Source of the DNA: Arion vulgaris
Lineage: Eukaryota > Mollusca > Gastropoda > Stylommatophora > Arionidae
Assembly (NCBI GenBank): GCA_020796225.1
Contig: CM036767.1
Location: forward strand, 22,636,927 to 22,700,926
DNA length: 64,000 nucleotides
Direction of reading: 5' to 3'
Both the position numbers and the translations under genes were made by a program. The notes beneath the pieces are model-generated. The model searched no databases. It saw only the letters and a program-made list of their open reading frames with translations, and was not told the origin of the DNA. Position 1 is the stretch's first letter, and every line of letters begins with the position of its first letter. Positions 54,589 to 64,000 of this stretch are shown piece by piece.

Positions 54589-54629
54589 AGGAAAGAAGAA
54601 ATCTCATATATCACTACTAAATTAAGAAT
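54251..54629. other. Spacer with GA microsatellite
   Basis: GT and GA runs at 54530-54590. Otherwise nothing recognised. Confidence 0.55.
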
Positions 54630-54880
54630 TCGAAAATCGTGGCATATCCTTTACCGGACGTAGCCATCAACCACAGTAAACAAGTTGTTAAATTACTAGA
54701 CACCACTTATACGTTCAGTAGTTTACCTTTGCTTTCTGAACGGTGGGGTCTATTTTTACCTTTCGTAAAACTCCCACAGAAACGAATTTGCTTCCAAACT
54801 ACCTGCCGCGGAGTTTGAACCAGGTACAGTTGGATTGTGATCGAGCTCATTACCACTAAAACTACAGACGTTCTGTGATT
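54630..54880 (-). mobile_element. SINE-D copy
   Basis: Plus strand: GAAAATCGTGGCATATCCTT, TAGCCATCAACCACAGTAAA, CTTATACGTTCAGTAG, GAGTTTGAACCAGG (reversed box B) and GAGCTCATTACCACTAAAAC (reversed A box). Confidence 0.82.
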
Positions 54881-55035
54881 AAGTATTACCTTTACTAATT
54901 ACTAATTAGGAATTATATTTATCAAAAACTGTCTTCTGCGGATTCTCAGACTGAGATGGTATGTCAGACTGGCAACCACAGACTTGTGCATATAGATAGG
55001 GTAGGAATCCATGATGATCCCGGTCTGATGAAGGA

Positions 55036-55125
55036 AATCACGGCGAGTGGGACATACCGGCGAGTGGGACATACCGGCGAGTGGGACATACCGGCGAGTG
55101 GGACATACCGGCGAGTGGGACATAC
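55036..55125. repeat. 17-bp minisatellite, 5 copies
   Basis: Unit CGGCGAGTGGGACATAC, nearly perfect. Confidence 0.95.
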
Positions 55126-55376
55126 CCTGCGTAAGGAACAGTAGAGGGTCACTAGACAGGCATTTGAGTGGAACTCGCTAGGAATACGGAAAAGAGACGC
55201 CCTAAATAGACCTGGCGATGTAATCTTCTTGATGATCTGAAAAATAGCGGAATACTATGAGAAGCCATAAAGGAAATAGCCTGTGACGAGGACAGAAATT
55301 GACAACTGTTGAAGCTCTGTGCTCCACATCAGCTAATAGAAGATACATGGAAAGATAAGAATATGTGAATTATTTT

Positions 55377-55600
55377 AATGGCGAAACACGTAAAAACAAA
55401 GGACTGCAGTTTTACAAAATGCAAAAACAATGACAATACACAGCAACGTCTCGACCAAAAGGCCTTTATCAAGCAAAGGATAAAACAGAAGTGAAGAATT
55501 GCACTTCTTTCACATCACACTACATATTCTTCACTTCTGTTGCGCGTTGTGAGTTTTTACGTGTTGCGCCATTGATACATAGTTTTACTGCAGTCTTCTC
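55377..55600. mobile_element. Palindromic Penelope-like element, shorter copy
   Basis: Left arm GCGAAACACGTAAAAACAAA, GGACTGCAGTTTTACAAAAT, CAGCAACGTCTCGACCAAAA, GGCCTTTATCAAGC; right arm reduced to TTCTTCACTTCTGTTGCGCG, GTTTTTACGTGTTGCGCC; then the same 3' extension ATAGTTTTACTGCAGTC as in 52380-52897. The hammerhead-like motif has GAGAC in place of GAAAC. Confidence 0.65.
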
Positions 55601-55797
55601 TTATATCGATATTTATTTGAAGTAAATCTCATTGTGAGCAGCAGCAAAAACGCAGAAACAAGTTATTCGTTTGATACTGTAGAATGTGCCTGGGCAAGAA
55701 AAACATATATTACCAATATGAACAGCACATGTATGAAAACGGTGATGCCATTTCAAATCTTGGTCATGGCTCATAATCAAAAAATCACAATCTATAC

Positions 55798-56765
55798 CAT
55801 AGATTCCCATACTTTTTCGGCCCACCGCCCACTTTGCAAGATATAAACTTTATAACGCCCCCTTCCCATTATAACAGTTTGCCAAACCCCCTTCCACCCC
55901 CACCCCCACATATATATACATGCTCTATTTTTACTGGCTATTTGCTCTTCTGTCATACAAGGCCAATTTTCAAATGATTATATACATGAAATCACGATGA
56001 AAGAAATAAACTCTCGTATTGCTATAGCAGCTAGTGCGTTCACTAAATTAACGAATATCTGGTAATCTCAAGACCTTAGTATATGCACAAAAGTTAAATT
56101 ATTTAGGTCATGTGTGATTCCTGTACTGACCTACGGTTGTGAAAGTTGGAAATCAACAAAGAAAATTGATAAGAAACTGGACAGCTTTGAGAATAAATGT
56201 ATCCGAAAATTATTAAAAGTAAAATGGCGTGATTTCGTTTCTAACAACACAGTGAGAGATAGAACACACCAACAACCCATATCAAATATTATAAGGAAAC
56301 GAAGGTGGAAATATTTAGGTCATGTTCTGATATCAGACGAAAAGAGACTAAATCGACAAGTCCTTATGTGGTCACCAGTCGGGAAAAGAAAACGTGGAAG
56401 ACCAAAGACCACTCTTCGAAGAACCATCCAACAAGAAAGTAAACTATTGGGATGTAAAACCATACAAGATCTCCAACTGCTAGGAAAGAACCGCATCACA
56501 TGGAGATCTAAAACCCCTGCCCTATGTGCCGCCTTTGGCACGAAAGGAACAAACTAACTAATATACATGAAATAGAAAATTGATGAAAAAATGAATCGTG
56601 TAAGATGGGCATAAGATGAATTAAAATGCAAAATTCTAATTGTTAATGATTATTCAATCGCAAAATCACGAAGAAAACTCCCCCAAATGCTTCTGAAAAT
56701 ACAACGCCCCCTGTAAGGCTTAAGCACCCAATGGGGGGCGGTACTTCCCACTTTTGGAACCAATG
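55798..56765. mobile_element. hAT-type element, 968 bp, holding a LINE fragment
   Basis: Left end CATAGATTCCCATACTTTTT with CCCACCGCCC; right end GGGGCGGTACTTCCCACTTT with TGGAACCAATG, an imperfect inverted pair. Flanks ATCTATAC (55790-55797) and ATTTATAC (56766-56773) give an 8-bp TSD with one mismatch. Internal C-rich blocks at 55850-55910 mirror G-rich ones near 56735. No transposase frame; the centre is a LINE fragment. Confidence 0.7.
56080..56560 (+). pseudogene. Non-LTR pol C-terminus, well preserved
   Basis: 147 residues open in one frame: VLTYGCESWKSTKKIDKKLD, FENKCIRKLLKVKWRDFVSN, IIRKRRWKYLGHVLISDEKR, GKRKRGRPKTTLRRTIQQES, ITWRSKTPALCAAFGTKGTN. This is the classic end of RTE/BovB-like LINE proteins, with the final LCAA motif intact. 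It lies inside the hAT-type element, so the LINE jumped into it or was carried by it. No catalytic core, so not active. Confidence 0.85.
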
Positions 56766-56949
56766 ATTTATACCTTAAACTGAGAGACTGATTGTTTGAT
56801 ATGATCATGATCATTGTAGTTAGTTGAATAGCTATGTGTACTTCGAACCTTTTTTCTAACTCGCACAGACTCCGTAGTCCCGGTCCGGATTTCCGTTGTA
56901 ATTTTGAACAGATGATGACATATTGTGTTGGGAATTGCATTTAAATTTC

Positions 56950-57130
56950 TGGTCTGGAGTTTTTTTCGTTGTTTTCATATTAATGTAGAATTTGTATAAA
57001 AATTTTGAGAGATTATGACTTAGAAGAGTAAAAAAAGGTTAGTTTCCAAAAAACAATATCAACGCGTTGCCATGAAAATAATACAAAATGGCCGCCAAAC
57101 ACAAGATTTAAAATTCTTAGGACTTCATTT
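56950..57130 (+). repeat. Repeat F, uninterrupted copy
   Basis: TTTTTTTCGTTGTTTTCATATT, GATTATGACTTAGAAGAG and CGCGTTGCCATGAAAATAAT match 18150-18222 joined to 18563-18662, without the LINE. Confidence 0.85.
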
Positions 57131-57857
57131 ATCGTTATATTGGATTTTCTCCAGGCTGCAGCTTTTGCAGGCTGCTTGTATCGGTTTTCAACTTTCAAAG
57201 GGTTCTGTTACCTGCTCAACTTGAACAATGCACCAACGTTTTATCGATCGTTCCAGATAGGACTAGGAGCTTGATCTCATCTATACTAAAATCAGAGATT
57301 ATTATAAAACTATCCTGACAGCTCTAGGTGGAGAACAAACTGAGTACAATTGAAGCGAAAGGTGAGCTTCTTACCGTCACGTCACAGACATCCAGAAAAT
57401 ACCCAGACAGAAAACGATTTGTTAACACATAAACTGTCTGAACAAGCTACCTTTCCATTATTACAAAAACTAGTTACCACATTTTCTTCTCTGTTTTTAT
57501 ACTTTTCTAATTGTACCATATTGTTCTGATTTATCTTTGAAGAGATATTCTGTTACCGCTAGATATCTAGATGAGTGTTAGTTCGCTAGCTTTCCACACA
57601 TAGCACTTGACTTTACAAATTTAAAACACATGGGTTTGCGTTATTTTGACTGTGTAGCGATGCATTCCTGCATGATATTTTTGACTTTGATGATAATTAA
57701 AGCACATAAGTTTCAGTTGTTTTGTTCTGTGGATAAACAGTATTGTATTTGTAGATTAGTTTTTGTTGTTTTTGTTTTACACTAAAGCTTACAGCCATAT
57801 TGATTGTGTGACTGATCGATAATAGAACATATCTCTCTCTCTCTCTCTCTCATATTT

Positions 57858-57890
<33 letters not shown>

Positions 57891-57894
57891 CTTA

Positions 57895-57951
<57 letters not shown>

Positions 57952-57954
57952 TCA
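57131..57954. other. Unassigned AT-rich spacer with TA microsatellite
   Basis: CT run at 57832-57850, TA runs at 57858-57945. No gene recognised. Confidence 0.55.
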
Positions 57955-58490
57955 GAAAGAACTCAAAATGCAAGAAGCCTCGCTGATGCTACAAATAAGA
58001 ATGAGAAAATGAAAGAAGCCTCGCTGATGCTACAAACAAGAATGAGAAAATGAAAGAAGCCTCGCTGATGCTACAAACAAGAATGAGAAAATGAAAGAAG
58101 CCTCGCTGATGCTACAAATAAGAATGAGAAAATGGAAGTATTTTAGACACATAAAGAGATACGAAGTGTTGGAGATGATGATCATGGAGGAAGCATCACG
58201 GCAAAGAGAAGCAGAGGAGGTCCACGGAGAAGATGATCATGGAAGAAGCATCACGGCAAAGAGAAGCAGAGGAGGTCCACGGAGAAGATGATCATGGAAG
58301 AAGCATCACGGCAAAGAGAAGCAGAGGAGGTCCACGGAGAAGATGGATTAAGGATGTAGCTGAGGTTTGAGCATGACGGCTGTAGAGGCGGGATATCTGG
58401 ATCTGACCTATGAGAGAGAGAGACATTTCGAGGGACTGTTAGGGTGGTAACGGTCTGCTCAGCGCAAGCTATTTGATGATGATGATGACT
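57955..58490 (+). pseudogene. LINE C-terminal fragment (group V) with two internal tandem expansions
   Basis: A 41-bp unit (AAAGAAGCCTCGCTGATGCT, ACAAACAAGAATGAGAAAAT) is repeated four times at 57966-58132, and a 55-bp unit (GATGATCATGGAAGAAGCAT, CACGGCAAAGAGAAGCAGAG, GAGGTCCACGGAGAA) about three times at 58171-58340. Translation shows RMRKWKYFRHIKRYEVLEMM, then GPRRRWIKDVAEV, ending CAAGCTATTTGATGATGATG. Confidence 0.85.
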
Positions 58491-58669
58491 AATTGATTTG
58501 TAGAAACATCATCATTGTACTTTGATAAATAAAAATGTGTGATCCGATCTCATTCTTACACAGGGAGATTTCAGCGGCAGGGCACGAACTCCGTAGCACA
58601 GGTCCCATACATGGACAATTAGGAAAATAGAGATATAAACAATTTGTTAATGTAAAATTATTCTTTTTA
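58491..58669. repeat. Dispersed repeat, as at 9125-9200
   Basis: TCTTACACAGGGAGATTTCA, GCGGCAGGGCACGAACTCCG, TAGCACAGGTC match the earlier copy. Confidence 0.6.
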
Positions 58670-59000
58670 ACCTTTCATCTGCCAACGGAGCATAGGCCTT
58701 CAACAAACTTCTTCCAGCTCTTTCTTTTCCCTTTTCAGTCTCATCCGTTCCAATTCTTTCTATGTTTTCATATCAGTCTCCAGCTCTGTTCTCCAGGTCT
58801 GTCTAGGTCTTCCCCTACTCCTCTTTCTCTGGAGGTTTCAAAACATTGCCTGTCCTGCAATGCTTCCGGTAGGTCTTCTCAATGTGTCACCAGCGTCTTT
58901 TCCTTAGCTCTTTCTCCAATGGTATCCGCTTAGTTCTTTCTATGAGTTCCTCGTTCGTAATCGTATTATAGCATCTCAGTCCCTCTATTCTAATCTACAT
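58670..59000 (-). pseudogene. Probable LINE pol C-terminal fragment
   Basis: Minus strand reads a RGRPRQTWRTELETDMKT-like stretch, then KELERMRLKREKKELEEVC, in the style of the extreme C-terminus of RTE-like pol proteins. Heavily worn. Confidence 0.5.
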
Positions 59001-59406
59001 GAGAAATTAGCTGTCTACGAAATGTCACCAACAGCAAAAGAAAAAACGAGAGTTCCAAATACCGGCATCAGAGAGAAGCATAGAACAAGACCGTTCTTGA
59101 GTAACATCGACAACAGACAATGACATAGCTTGGCAAACTAGCAAGAATGTAAACAGAAGAACAACATGTTTATAAAGTCGTACACAGAAGAACAGCGGAT
59201 AAAGGTCAAAGGATGACCGCGATACAGATGGCTAGATGGTGAGCAAGGACAATGTCAAACTTGCAGAAATATATCACTCAAACAATTCAAGAATTCACAT
59301 ACACAAGAGCAGAACACTGGGATACAACCAGGCAACAGTGAGTACTTTACTCAAGCAATTCAAGAAGTCACATACAGAAGAGCATAACACTGGGATACAA
59401 CAAAGT
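59001..59406. other. Spacer with a partial tandem duplication
   Basis: AACACTGGGATACAACMA with CACATACANAAGAGCA occurs twice (about 59295 and 59370). No gene. Confidence 0.5.
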
Positions 59407-59419
59407 AGACGTGAAGTCT

Positions 59420-59674
59420 TCTTCTTCTTCTTCTTTGCGTTCTTTCTTTACAACCAATTTTAATCACTCTTTTGATATGTTTGATCTTTGCCAAGAACGT
59501 GTATACGTTGAACATTGGTTTAGTAGGCCCCTAAACGCATAGACTTTTAGACGTTTAGGACATGTGCATCCGATTTCAGTAAATCCTCCTTAGTCGCCTC
59601 TTACGACATGTGTGGCAAGTAACAGTGGTTCTACTTTTTAAAACCCAAATTTGGGCCCAGTAACCACTCGGGCG
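59420..59674 (-). mobile_element. SINE-E2, 255 bp, 13-bp TSD
   Basis: Minus strand: CGCCCGAGTGGTTACTGGGC, CAAATTTGGGT, core CATGTCGTAAGAGGCGACTA, and a GAA-rich tail (plus strand TTCTTCTTCTTCTT). TSD AGACGTGAAGTCT at 59407-59419 and 59675-59687. Confidence 0.92.
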
Positions 59675-59679
59675 AGACG

Positions 59680-59910
59680 TGAAGTCTAAACACGAAAGAT
59701 TGTCTTCATTGCACCGAGGTAACCCCATATAGCTCAGTCTCTCCACTGAAATGACCTGTCACCTGCCGGACTATTGCACAAAGAAGGAACTTAGTAGTTC
59801 CTGCAACAATTTTAGTGTTTTTCTGAACAAATGCACTCGTGAACAGAATGGTGCGTTCCGAACCAACGACATTCGATACGCAAGACAACAATTCAACTAC
59901 TTAACCCCAT
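59680..59910 (-). mobile_element. SINE-A copy
   Basis: Plus strand: GTCTTCATTGCACCGAGGTA, CAGTCTCTCCACTGAAATGA, CACTCGTGAACAGAATGGTG, reversed box B TTCCGAACCAACGA, CAACTACTTAACCCC. Adjacent to the SINE-E2 insertion site. Confidence 0.78.
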
Positions 59911-60194
59911 ATAAAAGTGAGCAGTTTATAAGTGTGACTTTCAAGACTTGGAGATAACAGGGTATATTGACAAATAGACAACTTATAGATAGAGAACACA
60001 TGCACAGACGGCAGATCTGAGAAGACACTCATAGAGAGGAGCAGATCAGAGAGCATGCCCCCAAGGAAAGGTCTGTTCGTTCTTGCAAAAATTTCCAAGA
60101 TGGGTAACTTTTGACAACACGAACGAGGATTCTGTGAGGGGCGTGTTGATTTGGTCAGTCCAATCTTGAATTCAAATTCTTGCACTTTAGAAAA

Positions 60195-60550
60195 TTGACA
60201 TCAATTAGTTTAGATGACAATCTTCCTTGCAGCCATACGCCCTGAGGGCTTCCAAAATGTCAGCGCTACCCATTGGCTTACCCACGATATGGTGGTAGCG
60301 CCAGCCATCAGGTCTGTTTCTGCAATCGGCACCTATGTGCCCCGGAACGAAGATACATGCGATTCTATGAATTGTTAATACTTTCCATAATTCAGTCCAT
60401 TTCCTGCGCACCGAATGAGCCTTTCTATTTCGGAAAATTCTCAATGAATAACTCAGAATTCAGCCAAGAGTGTAGTTTTGTGACTCCAGCCAGAGTTCAT
60501 TGTTCATTTCAGGAGCATCTTCATTGCACATCGGACATGTCTATAATTGC
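60195..60550 (-). pseudogene. LINE RNase H fragment
   Basis: Minus strand: LAGVTKLHSWLNSEL-like start, RIFRNRKAHSVRRKWTELWK, IACIFVPGHIGADCRNRPDG (the GHxGxxxNxxD region, with a change), WRYHHIVGKPMGSADILEAL. Related to 22690-22990 and 63515-64000. Frame broken; not active. Confidence 0.68.
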
Positions 60551-60554
60551 TCCG

Positions 60555-63510
60555 ATTTTCTTGAAATCATGTATTTCAGTGTCTTTAGTCTAACAACTCC
60601 AACATGTATTTCTGCTTTAGTCTAACAACTCCCAATCATGTATTTCTCAGTGTCTTTAGTCTAACAACTCCCAATCATGTATTTCTCAGTGTGTTTAGTC
60701 TAACAACTCCCAATCATGTATTTCAGTGTGTTTAGGCTAACAACTCCCAATCATGTATTTCAGTGTGTTTAGTCTAACAACTCCCAATCATGTATTTCAG
60801 TGTGTTTAGTCTAACAACTCCCAATCATGTATTTCTCAGTGTGTTTAGTCTAACAACTCCCAATCATGTATTTCTCAGTGTGTTTAGTCTAACAACTCCC
60901 AATCATGTATTTCTCAGTGTGTTTAGTCTAACAACCTCCAATCATGTATTTCTCAGTGTCTTTAGTCTAACAACTCCCAATCATGTATTTCTCAGTGTGT
61001 TTAGTCTAACAACTCCCAATCATGTATTTCTCAGTGTGTTTAGTCTAACAACTCCCAATCATGTATTTCTCAGTGTGTTTAGGCTAACAACTCCCAATCA
61101 TGTATTTCTCAGTGTGTTTAGTCTAACAACTCCCAATCATGTATTTCTCAGTGTGTTTAGTCTAACAACTCCCAATCATGTATTTCTCAGTGTGTTTAGT
61201 CTAACAACTCCCAATCATGTATTTCAGTGTGTTTAGTCTAACAACTCCCAATCATGTATTTCTCAGTGTCTTTAGTCTAACAACTCCCAATCATGTATTT
61301 CTCAGTGTGTTTAGTCTAACAACTCCCAATCATGTATTTCTCAGTGTGTTTAGGCTAACAACTCCCAATCATGTATTTCTCAGTGTGTTTAGTCTAACAA
61401 CTCCCAATCATGTATTTCTCAGTGTGTTTAGTCTAACAACTCCCAATCATGTATTTCTCAGTGTGTTTAGTCTAACAACTCCCAATCATGTATTTCTCAG
61501 TGTCTTTAGTCTAACAACTCCCAATCATGTATTTCTCACTGTGTTTAGTCTAACAACTCCCAATCATGTATTTCTCAGTGTGTTTAGGCTAACAACTCCC
61601 AATCATGTATTTCTCACTGTGTTTAGTCTAACAACTCCCAATCATGTATTTCTCAGTGTCTTTAGGCTAACAACTCCCAATCATGTATTTCAATGTGTTT
61701 AGTCTAACAACTCCCAATCATGTATTTCTCAGTGTGTTTAGTCTAACAACTCCCAATCATGTATTTCTCAGTGTGTTTAGTCTAACAACTCCCAATCATG
61801 TATTTCTCAGTGTGTTTAGTCTAACAACTCCCAATCATGTATTTCTCATGTGTTTAGTCTAACAACTCCCAATCATGTATTTCTCAGTGTGTTTAGTCTA
61901 ACAACTCCCTAACATGTATTTCTAAGTGTGTTTCAACAACTCGAATCATGTATTTCAATGACTTTAGTCACACAACTCCAACTCATGAAGTTTCATGCTT
62001 AAGGAAAATCCAATCATGTCTGAATTTCCAAGTGGTATTACAGCTCCAACGAGGATTCTTGAGTTTTGATTTAGTCTAATCTTAATTCAATTCATGCACT
62101 TTAAAAATTGTCATTTAGTTTAATCAACTCCCAACTGTAGTTCCAGTGTCAGGCTACCCACTTACCCAGATATGGTGGTAGCCAACCATCATGTCTGCTC
62201 TCTGCAATCACACTATTGCCCCGGAACAGATACATGATTCTATGAATTAGTCTAATACTCCAATTCAGTATTTCTCACCGTGGCTTTCATTTAAAATTCT
62301 CAATGAATCATCAGAATTTTCCAGTGTGTTTTCTAACAACTCCCAATTCATTGTATTTCAACATCTTCATTGACTCGAATCAACTCCCCAATCATGTATT
62401 TCAGTGTCTTTAGTCTAACAACTCCCAATCATGTATTTCTCACTGTGTTTAGTCTAACAACTCCCAATCATGTATTTCCAGTGTGTTTAGCTAACAACTC
62501 CCAAGCATGTATTTCAGTGTGTTTAGCTAACAACTCCCAACATGTAGTTTCAGTGTGTTTAGGCTAACAACTCCCAATCATGTATTTCAGTGTGTTTAGT
62601 CTAACAACTCCCAATCATGTAGTTCAGTGTGTTTAGTCTAACAACTCCCAATCATGTAGTTCAGTGTGTTTAGTCTAACAACTCCCAATCATGTATTTCA
62701 GTGTGTTTAGTCTAACAACTCCCAATCATGTATTTCAGTGTGTTTAGTCTAACAACTCCCAATCATGTATTTCTCAGTGTCTTTAGTCTAACAACTCCCA
62801 ATCATGTATTTCAGTGTTTTAGTCTAACAACTCCCAATCATGTATTTCAGTGTTTTAGCTAACAACTCCCAATCATGTATTTCTCAGTGTCTTTAGTCTA
62901 ACAACTCCCAAGCATGTATTTCTCAGTGTCTTTAGTCTAACAACTCCCAAGCATGTATTTCTCAGTGTCTTTAGTCTAACAACTCCCAAGCATGTATTTC
63001 TCAGTGTCTTTAGTCTAACAACTCCCAATCATGTATTTCAGTGTGTTTAGTCTAACAACTCCCAATCATGTATTTCTCAGTGTGTTTAGGCTAACAACTC
63101 CCAATCATGTATTTCAGTGTGTTTAGTCTAACAACTCCCAATCATGTAGTTCAGTGTGTTTAGTCTAACAACTCCCAATCATGTATTTCAGTGTGTTTAG
63201 TCTAACAACTCCCAATCATGTATTTCAGTGTGTTTAGTCTAACAACTCCCAATCATGTATTTCAGTGTGTTTAGTCTAACAACTCCCAATCATGTATTTC
63301 TAGTGTGTTTAGCTAACAACTCCCAATCATGTATTTCAGTGTCTTTAGCTAACAACTCCCAATCATGTATTTCAGTGTGTTTAGGCTAACAACTCCCAAT
63401 CATGTATTTCAGTGTGTTTAGTCTAACAACTCCCAATCATGTATTTCAGTGTGTTTAGGCTAACAACTCCCAAGCATGTATTTCAGTGTGTTTAGGCTAA
63501 CAAATCCCGT
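60555..63510. repeat. 36/39-bp minisatellite, roughly 65-70 copies
   Basis: Unit of 39 bp AGTCTAACAACTCCCAATCA, TGTATTTCTCAGTGTGTTT, or 36 bp where TTTCTCAG is TTTCAG. Long 39-bp blocks dominate 60825-61920; 36-bp units dominate after 62570. Both give a 13- or 12-residue repeat frame; no gene. Interrupted at about 61920-62390. Confidence 0.96.
62010..62390. other. Blended, shortened copy of array-flanking sequence
   Basis: Order of words follows 60085-60590 (AACGAGGATTCT, GCACTTTA, ACCCA with ATATGGTGGTAG, CCCCGGAAC, GATTCTATGAATT, CATCTTCATTG), but with many small deletions and with bases of the 39-bp unit (TTAGTCTAA, TATTTCTCA) mixed in. Confidence 0.75.
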
Positions 63511-63514
63511 TCTG

Positions 63515-64000
63515 TGTTGATTGATGTATCTACTGGGTTTTCTCTGGTGGTTCTCCCGTCTTGACGCACCTATCGGTATGCACAACTAGCGCAAACGAGA
63601 TAGAGTATATTCTTTAACGTCGTCTTTGAAATCTTCAGAGCGTATGTTCTCTCAAAGAGCTTTGATAATGTCGCTTGTGCCCATAGAAGACGCATTCTCA
63701 ATCGTAGAATTGCCTGCCAGTGCATCTTTTTGACTGCCTTCGTACATAACCGGTCTTGATCTTCTGTATCATGTTCATAGAGTCGCTGAGCATGCAGGCG
63801 TGAGTGAATGTATGCGTCTGTAACCACTCCAGGGATTTTGTCACCGCCATAACCTCCATAGTCATGCTGCTGGTAGTTGTCACATATGCGCCACTTGCTT
63901 CTTTGATTACTTTTTCTTTCGCTCTCGCCGTAAAGGCCCATGCACTCCGACTGTGCCGAGTAACAGAACCATCAGTGAAAACAACAGCATCTTCATCCGA
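63515..64000 (-). pseudogene. LINE RNase H domain, cut by window edge
   Basis: Minus strand from the window end: DEDAVVFTDGSVTRHSRSAW (first Asp), TTTSSMTMEVMAVTKSLEWL (Glu), THACMLSDSMNMIQKIKTGY (second Asp), then frame breaks. The TTSSMTMEV stretch matches the LINE at 25629-27941, so both are in one broad clade. The last Asp region is not seen. The reverse transcriptase may lie beyond the edge. Confidence 0.8.

Noticed and set aside
60790..61702. Two long frames with a 13-residue repeat
   Set aside because: A product of the 39-bp period; the frame is lost wherever a non-multiple-of-three unit change occurs.

Overview
This is animal nuclear DNA, AT-rich and almost entirely non-genic. I find no host protein-coding gene that I can defend. 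There is no conserved single-copy domain, and every long open frame lies either in a minisatellite or in a decayed retrotransposon. The many non-LTR retrotransposon C-terminal fragments, tRNA-derived SINEs, hAT-type MITEs and very abundant minisatellites suit an invertebrate with a repeat-rich genome. A lophotrochozoan such as a mollusc is my guess from the repeat style, not something the sequence proves.

Layout. 1-13.5 kb: SINEs of several families, 45-, 48-, 50- and 60-bp arrays, LINE ends, a 5'-truncated RNase H LINE with an 11-bp target-site duplication (TSD; 7985-9116), and three tandem repeats with a U2 snRNA-like head (12742-13535). 14-16 kb: a 24-bp minisatellite inside a LINE C-terminal coding fragment. 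16-25 kb: LINE ends, a hAT MITE with an 8-bp TSD, and a 48-bp array grown from a SINE 3' tail. 25.5-28.5 kb: the longest LINE copy (reverse transcriptase, RNase H and terminal zinc-knuckle-like motif, many frameshifts), sitting inside a TA-rich minisatellite. 29-36 kb: more LINE and SINE copies and 39-, 49-, 44- and 46-bp arrays. 37-46 kb: a 66-bp array, nested SINEs, a 24-bp array carrying about 13 perfect TGACGTCA sites, and three adjacent related arrays. 46.5-47.4 kb: an isolated GC-rich island that may be a LINE 5' region. 48-56.8 kb: a chain of nested insertions with readable TSDs, including a U2-headed retroposon (50514-50803), a palindromic Penelope-like element (52380-52897) and a decayed hAT element holding a LINE fragment. 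57-64 kb: LINE fragments and a 3-kb 36/39-bp array flanked by RNase H fragments.

The elements do not form a pathway. The coherent story is structural. Retroposons insert, often into each other, and short pieces of them (SINE tails, a tRNA D-arm, LINE C-terminal codons) repeatedly become seeds of minisatellites. Two stretches (62010-62390 and about 21960-22078) look like shrunken, blended copies of array-flanking sequence and may be assembly consensus errors.

Names such as SINE-A to SINE-G and LINE groups I-VI are local labels given here for comparison inside this window; they are not database names.
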